64,000 nucleotides of DNA from Alphaproteobacteria bacterium (lineage in GTDB: Bacteria; Pseudomonadota; Alphaproteobacteria; Rhizobiales; Rhizobiaceae), in assembly GCA_024742485.1 (NCBI GenBank), contig JANSYK010000003.1:930001-994000 (forward strand). Direction: 5' to 3'. Under the pieces are notes generated by a model. The model was not told the DNA's origin, did not search any database, and worked only from the letters and a program-made list of their open reading frames with translations. Below, in pieces: positions 25,130 to 34,310 of the stretch. Numbering within the stretch: position 1 is the stretch's first letter; every line of letters starts with the position of its first letter. A program made the translations under genes and the position numbers.

Positions 25130-25185
25130 GAAGGTGCGAGCCGAAGCATGGTCGTTGGGTATTCGTTTCGGTTCACAGGTGATCC

Positions 25186-25503
25186 TCAGGCGGCATCTTG
25201 CAGGTGATCCTGCAAAGCGGAGTAATAGTGATCGCTTGCCGATTGGTCGGCTTTCAGGGAGCCGGTCAGCCGTTCAAACAAAAACTTGCAAAAGGGGTCA
25301 TCGCTTCGATTTGAGATTCGGACAACCCTCTTGTCGCAATAATCTCCAATTCGATTGCCGTCCAATGAAATCCCGGTCACGTCAAATCCGTAATCATGCG
25401 GACCCGTTTCACCTTCGAGAAGGGCCGTCCCTGAACATGACGCAATCTCCGTGATACCGACGGTTATGGCGACATCCTCGAAAGCATATTCGGTATCAAA
25501 CAT
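25186..25503 (-). CDS. Hypothetical protein
   Basis: A 105-residue protein I do not recognise. It begins MFDTEYAFEDVAITVGITEI, has three cysteines, alternating beta-like segments (VTGISLDGNRIGDYCDKRVVRIS) and an acidic helical C-terminus ending near HYYSALQDHLQDAA. There is no signal or membrane segment. ATG 25503 is chosen since GGAG lies about ten bases upstream; the frame is open further up but that part is low-complexity. It may be cotranscribed with the small gene at 24923-25129. Confidence 0.6.
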   Translation of the reverse strand: MFDTEYAFEDVAITVGITEIASCSGTALLEGETGPHDYGFDVTGISLDGNRIGDYCDKRVVRISNRSDDPFCKFLFERLTGSLKADQSASDHYYSALQDHLQDAA

Positions 25504-25938
25504 CGGATGCGGTCTCCATTGCGTTAAATTGCGTGGGCAGAGTAGGGGCCGGGTCAACGACGGGAGAATCGTTGCCCGGCAAACCGGCGCCGCCATTTCA
25601 GGCCGGGGAGCGCGGCGGTTCCGGTCAAATCGAGAAATACCGAAACGGTATACCGCATTCAATGCCAATTTGGTATTTTGGGAATTGCAGATCAATTGAC
25701 CGCCATGGCCCCTTGACGGCGGTCCCGTTCTTCCCGATGGCAACCGACTTTTCTGTGTTAGGGCAAGTCCTTTCAGACGTTGGCCGCTGGAGAAACTGAT
25801 GCGGTCCACATCCGGATGATTGTGCTTCTCGCGCTGCGACGCTGCGGCGTCTCGACATCGGTCCAAACATTATGTAGCCAATTCGCAGGGGCGTGGATCC
25901 GAGAACGAGAGGCTGTTCGGCAGGCCTGAACAGGACAC
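25504..25938. other. 435-base intergenic region
   Basis: No convincing gene. It should hold the divergent promoters of the minus-strand hypothetical gene and the plus-strand secreted protein. A 7-bp hairpin, GACCGCC (25698-25704) with GGCGGTC (25718-25724), is visible but has no T-run. Confidence 0.5.
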
Positions 25939-26673
25939 ATGCACATGAAGCAAGTTCAACCGAATACGGCAACGAAGACCGCGTTCGCCATGGTCATTGC
26001 AGCCGCAATCTTGTCGATCGGCGGGCTCCAGTCCTCAGCGCAGGACACATCGTCGGGAGAGGGGCCGAACGCGTCGAAGAAACCGACCAGAGTGATCGCC
26101 GACATTTGGGTGGACAACTGGTTCGTCCTCCACGTCAACGGTTCAAAGGTGATCGAAGACAGTGTTCCGATCACCACGGAACGGTCATTCAATGCCGAAG
26201 AAGTGGCATTCTCGTCGGATTTTCCGATGACACTTGCTTTTGAATTCCGCGATTTCATGGAAAATGCCACCGGACTGGAATACATTAACTCTCGGCGACA
26301 GCAGATGGGCGACGGTGGTGCGATCGCCCAGTTTCGCGATGCCGAAAGTGGCGATCTCCTGTCGGTGACGAATGGAGACTGGCGCTGTCTGGTTGTGCAA
26401 CATGCACCGAACGAAACGTCCTGCGCCAGGGAGCGTCAACCACGCGTCGACACAGGTGCCTGTACCCAGACAACGACGGCGATACCTGAAGGTTGGACCT
26501 CGTCGTCTTTTGACGATAGAAATTGGCCCAGTGCGACGGTCTACTCAGCCGGAACCGTCAGGCCGAAAGGTGGCTATGATCGGGTGAGCTGGAGTCCTGC
26601 GGCCCAGTTCATCTGGGGTGGCGACCTCGAGCGGGACAATGTCGTGTTGTGCAGGGCGACCGTCGCCAAATAG
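25939..26673 (+). CDS. Secreted protein with jelly-roll-like domain
   Basis: A 244-residue protein with a signal peptide (hydrophobic residues 14-33). The mature part begins VIADIWVDNWFVLHVNGSKV, a strand-turn-strand typical of galactose-binding/jelly-roll domains, and contains WTSSSFDDRNWPSATVYS, another motif of such beta-sandwiches (W-x-x-x-x-F-D-D-x-x-W). Four cysteines in the C-terminal half (TNGDWRCLVV, TSCARE, TGACTQT, VVLCRA) could form two disulfides. No catalytic motif is seen. It may bind a carbohydrate or cell-wall component. It is followed 72 bases later by a thioredoxin-like gene. Confidence 0.72.
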   Translation: MHMKQVQPNTATKTAFAMVIAAAILSIGGLQSSAQDTSSGEGPNASKKPTRVIADIWVDNWFVLHVNGSKVIEDSVPITTERSFNAEEVAFSSDFPMTLAFEFRDFMENATGLEYINSRRQQMGDGGAIAQFRDAESGDLLSVTNGDWRCLVVQHAPNETSCARERQPRVDTGACTQTTTAIPEGWTSSSFDDRNWPSATVYSAGTVRPKGGYDRVSWSPAAQFIWGGDLERDNVVLCRATVAK

Positions 26674-26745
26674 AGCCTGACGCGACGAACCGGGTCACGG
26701 TTCGGAAGGTCAGGTTCCCTGTCAACGCGCGAAGAAAGATATCCC

Positions 26746-27291
26746 ATGCGGCTTGAAACACCTCTTCATGATCTGGGTTGGGCGGCCAAGCCGTTTTCCC
26801 TGAAAGATCCTGACGGACAGACATTCAGCTATGAATCAGAAGCAGGCGAAAACGGTTTGCTGATCGCTTTCATCTGCAATCACTGTCCCTATGTCAAAGC
26901 CATCGCCGACCGATTGGCAAATGATGCGAGAACACTGCAGGAGGCCGGAATCGGTGTCCTCGCAGTAATGTCGAACGATTATCAGCAATATGAAGCGGAC
27001 CGGCCAGAACTCATGAAAGTGTTTGCCGAACAACACCGCTTTCCCTTTCCCTATGTGGTCGACGAAGATCAAAGCGTTGGAAAGGCCTACGGAGCCGTGT
27101 GTACGCCGGATTTCTTCGGCTTCAACAGAGATGGCAAGCTGAGCTATCGCGGCCGGTTGGACGATGCTGCGATGGGGGATGCTTCAAACCGTACCCCGGA
27201 GCTGGTCAATGCCATGCTCCTGGTGGCCAAAACCGGCAATGGGCCTGAGGAACAATATCCGTCCATCGGATGCTCAATCAAATGGCGTTAG
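26746..27291 (+). CDS. Thioredoxin-fold (AhpC/TSA-like) protein
   Basis: A 181-residue thioredoxin-fold protein of the redoxin/AhpC-TSA group. The reactive motif is LIAFICNHCPYVKAIADRLA, giving CNHC where thioredoxin has CGPC. TPDFFGFNRDGKLSYRGRLDD is the conserved cis-Pro and following strand. Proteins of this type (NHCPYVKA) are annotated as thioredoxin-family proteins; the two cysteines support a thiol-disulfide or peroxidase role. No signal peptide, so cytoplasmic. It is downstream of the secreted disulfide-containing protein, which may be coincidence. Confidence 0.85.
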   Translation: MRLETPLHDLGWAAKPFSLKDPDGQTFSYESEAGENGLLIAFICNHCPYVKAIADRLANDARTLQEAGIGVLAVMSNDYQQYEADRPELMKVFAEQHRFPFPYVVDEDQSVGKAYGAVCTPDFFGFNRDGKLSYRGRLDDAAMGDASNRTPELVNAMLLVAKTGNGPEEQYPSIGCSIKWR

Positions 27292-27466
27292 GGGCCTCAC
27301 TCTGGGCAACGCTCGAATTCGGTTGTTTCGCAGCAACGGTCTCGAGCGGCAATTTCCCTGACGGGTGCTTTCCCGCCCGGCACTGTCTGGAACCGGTTGC
27401 ATTTGGCTGACCAGCGTTCAATATGAGCCAGCGGACATGCGATCGTGCAGGAGGGGTTGGCCGACT

Positions 27467-28327
27467 ATGAAGACGATTGCCAAATGGGCGGCCATTGCGG
27501 TTGTGTTGCTCCTGGCAATCGGCCTGATCTTTATCTTCTCCTTACCCAGCGGTCCCCACAGCGCAAGGGATGTCCGTCTCTATACGAGCCTGTTGAACGA
27601 GATTGCGGCGGTCGATGTACCGCACAACAGCTTTCTGTCCGATGAACAGAAGACTGATCATGCCGATCTGCTGGCTCTTGTGGAAAGCGGGAAACAGCTC
27701 ACCGAACAGCAAAGCCGGACTTATCGTCAACTCATCCAGCAAATATTGCTCGATCACCAATCGCGTCTGGTTTGGCTGGACACCAGTCTCACCGTCATGA
27801 ACGATGTGGAAATAGACGAGGTCAACAATGTGGGCGGTACTGGAATTGAAGGCCTTCACGATCACCACGACCAGTCCGCACGCCGTAATTTTTCCGATCT
27901 GAGTGTGGCTTTGCAGCGCCTGGAAACGGCCAACGGCATAACTGCACCGGTCGTCAGGATTTTCAGCGCCAACCGCGCCTACAAGAACCTAACGGATATT
28001 ATCCTTCATTTGGCCGTCGCGGCGCATTCCGTGTCGGTGGAGTATATGCCGCCGGATCTGGACGTCGAACCGGGCACCATGGCGGCCGATTTTGAATCCA
28101 TGCTGATGGCATACAAGATTGCCCAATTCGCGCCGGTCAACTCACAGACCTATGTTGCGCAGATCGGCCGGGCGATGGACGCCTATGACCGCCTCGTTCT
28201 CGCGGCGCAGGCCCGAATCAATCAACGCCTGTCGCCGCTGGAAAGACGCCTGGCGGGACGCTGGCTGGCCCTGCATACCATCGCACCGCAACCCGATACG
28301 ACCATGACGGTTCGCTTCCCGCGGTGA
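27467..28327 (+). CDS. Membrane-anchored hypothetical protein
   Basis: A 286-residue protein I do not recognise. Residues 5-25 (AKWAAIAVVLLLAIGLIFIFSL) form a single N-terminal membrane anchor, so the rest is probably periplasmic. The body is helical, with a Gln/Leu-rich stretch (LTEQQSRTYRQLIQQILLDH), a His-rich turn GLHDHHDQS and a conserved-looking IILHLAVAAHSVSVEYMPPD. ATG 27467 follows AGGAGG by about 12 bases; the open frame extends to 27365. No operon partner is evident: a DeoR gene converges from the other side. Confidence 0.65.
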   Translation: MKTIAKWAAIAVVLLLAIGLIFIFSLPSGPHSARDVRLYTSLLNEIAAVDVPHNSFLSDEQKTDHADLLALVESGKQLTEQQSRTYRQLIQQILLDHQSRLVWLDTSLTVMNDVEIDEVNNVGGTGIEGLHDHHDQSARRNFSDLSVALQRLETANGITAPVVRIFSANRAYKNLTDIILHLAVAAHSVSVEYMPPDLDVEPGTMAADFESMLMAYKIAQFAPVNSQTYVAQIGRAMDAYDRLVLAAQARINQRLSPLERRLAGRWLALHTIAPQPDTTMTVRFPR

Positions 28328-28375
28328 GTGTTGGCGCCGCGTGCGCTGTTGTTTCGTCCCGATGCCACTACAGGG

Positions 28376-29140
28376 CTATTCGGCAATGACCAGTTCAACA
28401 CTTGATGTACGGCATATGTCGGCGATCTGACGCGGAGGTTCCACATCGGTAACAAAAGTGTCCATTTCAGCCAGGCGACCAATTTGAACCGGTGCCCGCC
28501 GTTGGAATTTCATCGTGTCGGCAACCAGTATCTTCTTCCGCGCCTGTTCAAGGATGACTTGCGAGACACGCACTTCGCGATAATCAAAGTCCAGCAACTC
28601 GCCGCTCTCATCAATAGCCGATGTTCCGATAACGGCGAAATCCACCTTGAATTGCCGAATGAGATCGATGGCGGCGGCTCCGACAATTCCGCGGTCGCTC
28701 TTGCGTACCATGCCACCGGCGACGACGACCTCGACGTCTTCCGCCTCAGACAAGATGAAAGCGACGTTCAGGTTGTTTGTGATGGCCAGAAGCCCTTTGT
28801 GGTGGCGCAGCGCGTGCGCCACCTGTTCTGTGGTGGTTCCGATGTTCAGGATGACAGACGCATTGTTCGGAATCATTTGCGCAACGATTTCGGCAATTCG
28901 GCTCTTTCCCTCGGATGCAAGATCACGCCGTGATTGATACGCCAGATTGACGGTACTTGACGGAAACATCGCGCCGCCATGAACCCGCTGCAGCTTTTCC
29001 ATGTCGCACAGTTCGTTGAGATCTTTGCGGATCGTCTGTGGGGTGACGCCAAAATGCTGCGAAAGGTGATCAACCTCAACCCGGCCCTCTCGACGCGCGA
29101 TTTCCAGAATGTCTATTTGCCTTGGCTGCAGATTTGGCAC
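28376..29140 (-). CDS. DeoR/GlpR-family transcriptional repressor
   Basis: A 254-residue regulator. The N-terminal helix-turn-helix is RQIDILEIARREGRVEVDHL then FGVTPQTIRKDLNEL. The C-terminal sugar-phosphate sensing domain has LNIGTTTEQVAHAL, VVVAGGMVRKSDRGIVG and DFAVIGTSAIDESGELLDFD, all DeoR hallmarks. It starts at GTG 29140, with GGAGGAG about six bases upstream; ATG 29161 is the alternative. It lies 122 bases downstream of the sugar-permease operon on the same strand and probably represses it in the absence of a phosphorylated sugar. The ligand is unknown. Confidence 0.92.
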   Translation of the reverse strand: MPNLQPRQIDILEIARREGRVEVDHLSQHFGVTPQTIRKDLNELCDMEKLQRVHGGAMFPSSTVNLAYQSRRDLASEGKSRIAEIVAQMIPNNASVILNIGTTTEQVAHALRHHKGLLAITNNLNVAFILSEAEDVEVVVAGGMVRKSDRGIVGAAAIDLIRQFKVDFAVIGTSAIDESGELLDFDYREVRVSQVILEQARKKILVADTMKFQRRAPVQIGRLAEMDTFVTDVEPPRQIADICRTSSVELVIAE

Positions 29141-29262
29141 TTCAGCTCCTCCCGGACTCATGCACCAATCATTGCGGCTTTTTTCGGCAGAATTCAAATG
29201 TCCGGTCGCCATCGTCACCCATACATTCGGCGAACGCGACAACGACGTTGCAATTTGGTGCC

Positions 29263-30114
29263 TCAACCCTTTATGGCGCCGCCTGTCAGGCCCGAAATGA
29301 TGTAGCGTTGTGCCGCCAGGAAAAAGGCAATCGCCGGCAGGATCGTCAGGGTCAGATAGGCGAGAATCATGGTCCAGTCCGTCCCGTATTCGCCCCGATA
29401 CTGCATGATGCCGAGAGGCCATGTATACTTCTCCGGCGTATTCAGCACGACCAGCGGCAACAGAAAGTTGTTCCAGCTGGCCACGAAGGCGAACACGCTG
29501 ACCGTGGCGATGATCGGCAGCGACAGGGGCAGGGTGATGTACCAGTAGATCTGGACATAGCCACAATTGTCCATGCGGGCTGCGTCGAACAGTTCTGCCG
29601 GCAGTTCCTTGAAAAAATTGTGAAACAGCAGGATCGAAAAACTGAGGCTGAACGCCGTTTGCGCCAGGATGATGCCAAGATGAGAGTCCAGGAGACCGAG
29701 ATCCCGGAGCTTGAGAAACAGCGGCAGAACAGCAGTTGCCGCCGGAAACAACAGACCCAGCATAAGGAAATTGGTGAGCATGCGCCGACCGAAAAATCGG
29801 ATATGGGACAACGCAAAGGCCGTCATGGATGACAATATGACAGTCAGAACCACAGTTGCGGTCGAGACGAGAAGGGAATTCCACAGGGTCAGGAAAAACG
29901 TGCTTTCATTGAGAATCTCGATGAATTTGTGCGGGCTCCAGCTCTCCGGCAGGCCGAACGGGCTGTTTCGCAATTCACCAAGTCTCTTGAAGCCGCCAAG
30001 TGCGGTGGCGTAGAGCGGCACGATAACAAACAGTGCAATGGCACCAAGACCGATCCACTGTAGTGGCGAGATTTCGGATTGCCGCATCGGCTTGTTGCGT
30101 TTTGTCTGTGCCAT
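29263..30114 (-). CDS. Sugar ABC transporter permease (MalG-like)
   Basis: A 283-residue inner-membrane protein with six predicted helices. The EAA loop that contacts the ATPase is ELFDAARMDNCGYVQIYWYI then LPLSLP. The C-terminus MLAYLTLTILPAIAFFLAAQ then RYIISGLTGGAIKG is typical of carbohydrate permeases of the CUT1 type. The ATG (30114) overlaps the stop of the upstream permease by two bases, implying coupled translation. It partners the permease at 30114-31091 and the binding protein at 31093-32346. The ATPase is missing from the operon. Confidence 0.93.
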   Translation of the reverse strand: MAQTKRNKPMRQSEISPLQWIGLGAIALFVIVPLYATALGGFKRLGELRNSPFGLPESWSPHKFIEILNESTFFLTLWNSLLVSTATVVLTVILSSMTAFALSHIRFFGRRMLTNFLMLGLLFPAATAVLPLFLKLRDLGLLDSHLGIILAQTAFSLSFSILLFHNFFKELPAELFDAARMDNCGYVQIYWYITLPLSLPIIATVSVFAFVASWNNFLLPLVVLNTPEKYTWPLGIMQYRGEYGTDWTMILAYLTLTILPAIAFFLAAQRYIISGLTGGAIKG

Positions 30115-31091
30115 CAATCCCACCGCCGTGACATGAGAAATCGCCGGTAACCAATGGTGAAGGCCACGCAAACGATAAACAAAATGACGCTGACGGCGCC
30201 GCCGAACCCAAGCTTCATTCGGGTGATGCCGAACTGGTAAAGGAAGCTGACAATTGTGTGGCTTGAGTGGCTTGGTCCACCGCCACTGAGGGGGATGATC
30301 AGGTCGAATAGCTGCAAAGCGCCGATGATGGCAAAAAACACCGTTATGAGGATGGCCGACCGAATCATTGGGATCCGGATATAGCGGGTTATCTGCCAGC
30401 GACTGACCCCGTCCAGCCGAGCCGCTTCGATAACGTCTTTCGGGATCGCCTGCAGCGCGGCAATGTAGATCATCATGTGAAAACCGAAATACTTCCAGAC
30501 AATCACAAGCATGATGGCCGGCATGACCCAGAACTTGTCACCCAGAACGAAGGGCAGAGATACGCCAAGCGTGTCTCCAACGGCCGGCACAAGACCGTAA
30601 TTTCCGTCATAGACAAACCGCCACATCAGTCCGGCGGCAACTTCCGCCAGCATATAGGGCAGAAAAAAGAGTGTCCGGATCACGTTGACACCCCAGTTGT
30701 TCTCGGTCAGTGCGAGCGCGGCCCAAAGCGCCAGTGGGAGCTGGACGAAGAGCGAAACAGCAATGACTAGGAAGCTGTTTCGGACCGCTTTGGAAAAGTG
30801 TCGGTGGGTGACGACATCTTCATAATTGTCGAGGCCGACAAACTTGGTCATCGGGCCGAAACCGTTCCAATTGTAGAAGGAGAAACTGGCGGCCTCGATC
30901 ATCGGCATGACGACCAGAAGGGAGAACAACCCCAGTGTCACCGGAATGAACAGAACCAGAGCAACGGAGCTGTTTCCAAAAAACCGGCGCTTGAGCGTAT
31001 CTGTCCCGCGTTCCGGCCGCGCCGAAACAGTCGGGCCAGTGGGGGACACCGGCCGCGTCAAGTGCTGCGGCCGGTTTCCAATCGTTGTCAT
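30114..31091 (-). CDS. Sugar ABC transporter permease (MalF-like)
   Basis: A 325-residue CUT1-type permease with six helices after a polar N-terminal tail of about 45 residues. The EAA loop is IPKDVIEAARLDGVSRWQIT followed by RYIRIPMI. LFFLPYMLAEVAAGLMWRFV and the C-terminal SFLYQFGITRMKLGFGGAVS are characteristic. The gene starts directly after the binding-protein stop (TGA-C-ATG), so the three transport genes form one tight operon. Confidence 0.93.
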   Translation of the reverse strand: MTTIGNRPQHLTRPVSPTGPTVSARPERGTDTLKRRFFGNSSVALVLFIPVTLGLFSLLVVMPMIEAASFSFYNWNGFGPMTKFVGLDNYEDVVTHRHFSKAVRNSFLVIAVSLFVQLPLALWAALALTENNWGVNVIRTLFFLPYMLAEVAAGLMWRFVYDGNYGLVPAVGDTLGVSLPFVLGDKFWVMPAIMLVIVWKYFGFHMMIYIAALQAIPKDVIEAARLDGVSRWQITRYIRIPMIRSAILITVFFAIIGALQLFDLIIPLSGGGPSHSSHTIVSFLYQFGITRMKLGFGGAVSVILFIVCVAFTIGYRRFLMSRRWD

Positions 31092-31092
31092 G

Positions 31093-32346
31093 TCACTGCG
31101 CGTCGTCTACGGCTTCCTTGACAAGTTCGGCGGCTTCCTGCGCGCTGATCGCGTTGTCTGTCAGTTCGACGGAAACATCATTCACCACTCCACCAACATC
31201 CGCACCAAGTTCCTGATCAAAGAATATGGCATGCCATTTGGCCTGGTTGATATTGTTGGAGATATCCTTGAAGAAGGGATTGGCAAGTTCGTCGGCCGCA
31301 CCCTGAGTAATCGGGATGTAGGAGTTGCCAGCCGCAAAGCGCGACTGCACGTCCTTTGACGAATACCACTCCATGAACTTGACGGCCTCGTCCGGTGCGT
31401 CGCGATGGAATATCCATCCGTTGATGCCGCCGAGCGTGTCTCCGTCATCCCCGGACCCACCGTCAACCGTCGGGAAGGGGACAATGAGAAGCTGATCCTG
31501 CGACAGGCCGTCTCCACTCGCCGAGTTGCTCCGCTGGACGGTGTAATCCCAGTTGCCCATCAGATGCAGAGCGGCTTTTCCATCGCCAAAATGGCCAGAC
31601 GCTGTTCCGTAATTGGCTGCAAGATATCCTTCCTGAAAAGGTTCCAGTGCGATGAGTTCGAGAAAGTCTTCACCCGCCTTGACGAATGGTTCCGCTGCGA
31701 ATCCATCACCTTCACCGCTACGGGCTGCATTGAACGCATCCTGACCGGCATGGCGAACGACCAGATAGGACCAATAGAAATGGGCGGGCCATTTGTCCTG
31801 TGCGCCAATGGAAATCGGCGTGATCCCGGCATCTTTGATTTTCTGGACCGATACGAGGAACCCGTCCCAGGTTTTCATGTCGTCGGGACCGACCCCCGCC
31901 TTGTCCAGCAATTCCCTGTTGCCCCAGAACACGACCTGGCTCACATTCTGGGCCAGACCGTAAAGCTCGCCGTCACGCGTGAACGCATTGATGCCGGCGT
32001 CTCCAAGCGCCTGTCGCGCTCCGTCTGACACAACGTTTCCGATCGGGCGGAGAACTCCGGCCTCGACCTGATCAGACATGACCCCGCCACCCCAGCTGTA
32101 GAAGATGTCCGGAGCCGCATCGGACTGCAAAAGGGTTGTCAATTTGGCTTTGAAGGCTTCATTTTCGAGAAACTGCACGTTGACTTTGACGTCCGGGTTG
32201 GCCGCCTCGTACTCTTTTGCTGCAGCCTCCATGATCGCCACCGTTTCCGGAACGGTTTCGATATGCAACCAGTCGACGGTGACTTCCGCGAGGCTGGGTA
32301 CCGTGGTGAGTGCCAGCAATCCGGCACCGATGACAAATCGTTTCAT
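31093..32346 (-). CDS. Sugar ABC transporter substrate-binding protein (family 1)
   Basis: A 417-residue periplasmic binding protein with a signal peptide (residues 1-19, cleavage after PSLA). The SBP family 1 pattern is clear: EYEAANPDVKVNVQFLENEA at the N-terminal lobe, APDIFYSWGGGVMSDQVEAG, KAALHLMGNWDYTV and a C-terminal EWYSSKDVQSRFAAGNSYIP. It should bind an oligosaccharide, sugar acid or polyol. ATG 32346 has GGGAGGAA just upstream. It is the first gene of the transport operon, with a 740-base regulatory region separating it from the divergent ROK operon. Confidence 0.93.
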   Translation of the reverse strand: MKRFVIGAGLLALTTVPSLAEVTVDWLHIETVPETVAIMEAAAKEYEAANPDVKVNVQFLENEAFKAKLTTLLQSDAAPDIFYSWGGGVMSDQVEAGVLRPIGNVVSDGARQALGDAGINAFTRDGELYGLAQNVSQVVFWGNRELLDKAGVGPDDMKTWDGFLVSVQKIKDAGITPISIGAQDKWPAHFYWSYLVVRHAGQDAFNAARSGEGDGFAAEPFVKAGEDFLELIALEPFQEGYLAANYGTASGHFGDGKAALHLMGNWDYTVQRSNSASGDGLSQDQLLIVPFPTVDGGSGDDGDTLGGINGWIFHRDAPDEAVKFMEWYSSKDVQSRFAAGNSYIPITQGAADELANPFFKDISNNINQAKWHAIFFDQELGADVGGVVNDVSVELTDNAISAQEAAELVKEAVDDAQ

Positions 32347-32435
32347 GAAATTCCTCCCTGGGCGCTGCGTGTCTCCAAGCCGCATTTGTATGAAGAGTTC
32401 GCCGCAGAACTCGGTGTGTCGTGGCCCCCAACAAT

Positions 32436-32462
32436 TTAATAAACAATCCAATTTTAATTGGC
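32436..32462. promoter_or_regulatory. Putative ROK operator before the ABC operon
   Basis: ATAAACAATCCAA (32440-32452) differs in one base from ATAAACAATACAA at 33040-33052 in front of the ROK gene. Next to it CCAATT and AATTGG (32449-32462) make an inverted repeat around TT. It is about 95-115 bases upstream of the binding-protein ATG. Confidence 0.5.
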
Positions 32463-33036
32463 AAGAAAAGAATGTCAGGTGCCAGGAATGAAACTAACTA
32501 TAAGAAAAAAAACAAAAAAATAGAATATAGCAAAGCCGATTGAACTCCGGATTGCATAGATAAAGAAGGTTGCAGTGAGTGAAAACGAGCGGTGTCAAAG
32601 CGGTCGGTCTCTGTTAGGTGATTTTGTCAGGACACATAATTAATGCGTTCACACGAAGCGATCAGTAGAGCTTCGCCCATCGCATTGTATGATTTCGGAT
32701 TGTTGGCTCCGACCCATCTGCATTCCTGTAGCGGAGCCCGTTGTTCCAGCAAAAATTGCAAAAAACAGGCAGGTCGTCATCGTCAGCGATGGCAGGATCC
32801 ACAAAAATAATCAGTATGAAAATAATAGGTTAGGGATATTCCGCGCCATTTGATCGCCTTTGGCTGTTTCGCATTTGAGTGCCCCAGGGTCATGGTCTGT
32901 AGAGTGTGATGCGCATCTGGATTCCGTATTGACGGGTGTGTTTCGGCAGATGATTCATTTCAGATGGACATTTGAGGGACGGTTGACTATCGCCGAATTA
33001 TCGTCAAAAACACTCGCCCTATGAGTCAATTCGGCA

Positions 33037-33052
33037 TTTATAAACAATACAA
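33037..33052. promoter_or_regulatory. Putative ROK operator before the ROK gene
   Basis: TTTATAAACAATACAA lies 35-50 bases upstream of the ROK start codon and shares 12 of 13 bases with the motif before the divergent ABC operon, exactly 600 bases away. This suggests joint control and autoregulation. Confidence 0.5.
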
Positions 33053-33086
33053 ATAAAATAAGTGTCGCATGTGAGGATGAACCGGA

Positions 33087-34310
33087 TTGGTCGTCAAAAT
33101 CGCCGACCCGCTCTTGATGCGGGAGATCAACAAATACCATGTCCTCGAAACGATCCGGTGTCACAGCCGGATTTCACGGGTGGAGATTTCGGAGCGAACA
33201 TTGTTGAGCGGTACGACCGTATCGGCGATCACTGGCGCTTTGATCGAGGAAGGGTTGGTCGAAGCGATCCATGTGCAGCGCCCGGAAGATGGCAAACGGG
33301 GGCGTCCGCGCGTTTTGCTCGACCTCATTCCTGAGGCGGCCTACGTTGTGGGCGTCCGGATATCACCGGCCCGCATCACGACCACCGTTGCCAATTTCAA
33401 GGGTGAGGCAGTCTATTCTGTGCAGTTGCCTATTCAGGTCGCCCGTCGCGCCACAGACACAATCGTCGATGTCATTGAAAACAGTATTCATCTTTGTATC
33501 GCGGCCCACGGGATAGAGCGTTCCAAGATCAAGGGGGTCGGCATTGGTGTGCCCGGAATCTTCGACCCCATATCGGGCCAAATCCATGCAAGTTCGGTAT
33601 TCGATGAGGGCGAAGTCCCGTTATCCAGATTGCTGGAGACCCGCTTGGGCCTGCGGACACGGATGGCGAAAGCGGCGGACCTTGTCGCCCTTGCGGAAAG
33701 TTGGTTCGGATATGCCCAGCGCAACCGTTCCTTCGCTGCAATAACCGTCGAGCAGACGGTTGGAATGGCGCTATGGATCGATGACGACCTCCATCGTGGC
33801 GCAAGCACGCTCGGGGCCGCATTCGGACATATCAAGGTGGGAGAGGAGGGTCGAGTCTGTTCCTGCGGACAAACCGACTGTCTCAATACCTACCTGACCG
33901 CCCATGAGTATCAGGAGAGCGAGGCAGAGGGCAAAAACGATCGGAGTGATGGTACGGATGCCGAGGCGACCACCAATCTTTGCGTTAAGGCCGCTGCCGG
34001 AGATGAAGCCGCCACCGCGATTTTGCAGAAGCGGGGAAAGATGCTGGGGATCGGCGTGTCGCACGTCATCAACCTCGTCAACCCCGAAAAAATCATCATT
34101 GTCACGGAAGATGATGAATACAGAAAGATGCTGGAGCCATCGGTTCGGGCGTGTGTCGAAGAAAACAGCTTTGCTGCGCATTTCAATGCCACGGAGATCA
34201 TCTTTCACACGATCGACGAGCAATTATGGGCACGCGGAGCAGCCGCGCTGATGTTGCGGGATATCTATCGCGCCCCCTGGAACAACGGGCCGGGAGAGGA
34301 ACAGAAATGA
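33087..34310 (+). CDS. ROK-family transcriptional regulator
   Basis: A 407-residue NagC/XylR-type ROK repressor. The N-terminal winged helix (about residues 10-70) contains HSRISRVEISERTLLSGTTV and the GKRGRPRVLL wing. The ROK domain has VGIGVPGIFDP, and the zinc-binding cluster is CSCGQTDCLNTYL. KIIIVTEDDEYRKMLEPSV lies near the C-terminus. ROK repressors release DNA on binding a sugar or sugar phosphate. It starts at TTG 33087 with GAGGA about nine bases upstream. Its stop overlaps the next gene (ATGA). It probably controls its own operon and the divergent ABC transporter. Confidence 0.92.
   Translation: MVVKIADPLLMREINKYHVLETIRCHSRISRVEISERTLLSGTTVSAITGALIEEGLVEAIHVQRPEDGKRGRPRVLLDLIPEAAYVVGVRISPARITTTVANFKGEAVYSVQLPIQVARRATDTIVDVIENSIHLCIAAHGIERSKIKGVGIGVPGIFDPISGQIHASSVFDEGEVPLSRLLETRLGLRTRMAKAADLVALAESWFGYAQRNRSFAAITVEQTVGMALWIDDDLHRGASTLGAAFGHIKVGEEGRVCSCGQTDCLNTYLTAHEYQESEAEGKNDRSDGTDAEATTNLCVKAAAGDEAATAILQKRGKMLGIGVSHVINLVNPEKIIIVTEDDEYRKMLEPSVRACVEENSFAAHFNATEIIFHTIDEQLWARGAAALMLRDIYRAPWNNGPGEEQK

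Larger units (their letters stand above)
32347..33086. other. 740-base AT-rich divergent regulatory region
   Basis: The gap between the sugar ABC operon and the ROK operon has no credible gene. It is much more AT-rich than its surroundings, especially at both ends (32430-32530 and 33030-33062), where the two promoters should lie. A shared 13-base motif lies near each start. The centre (about 32600-32900) shows no clear structure. Confidence 0.6.
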
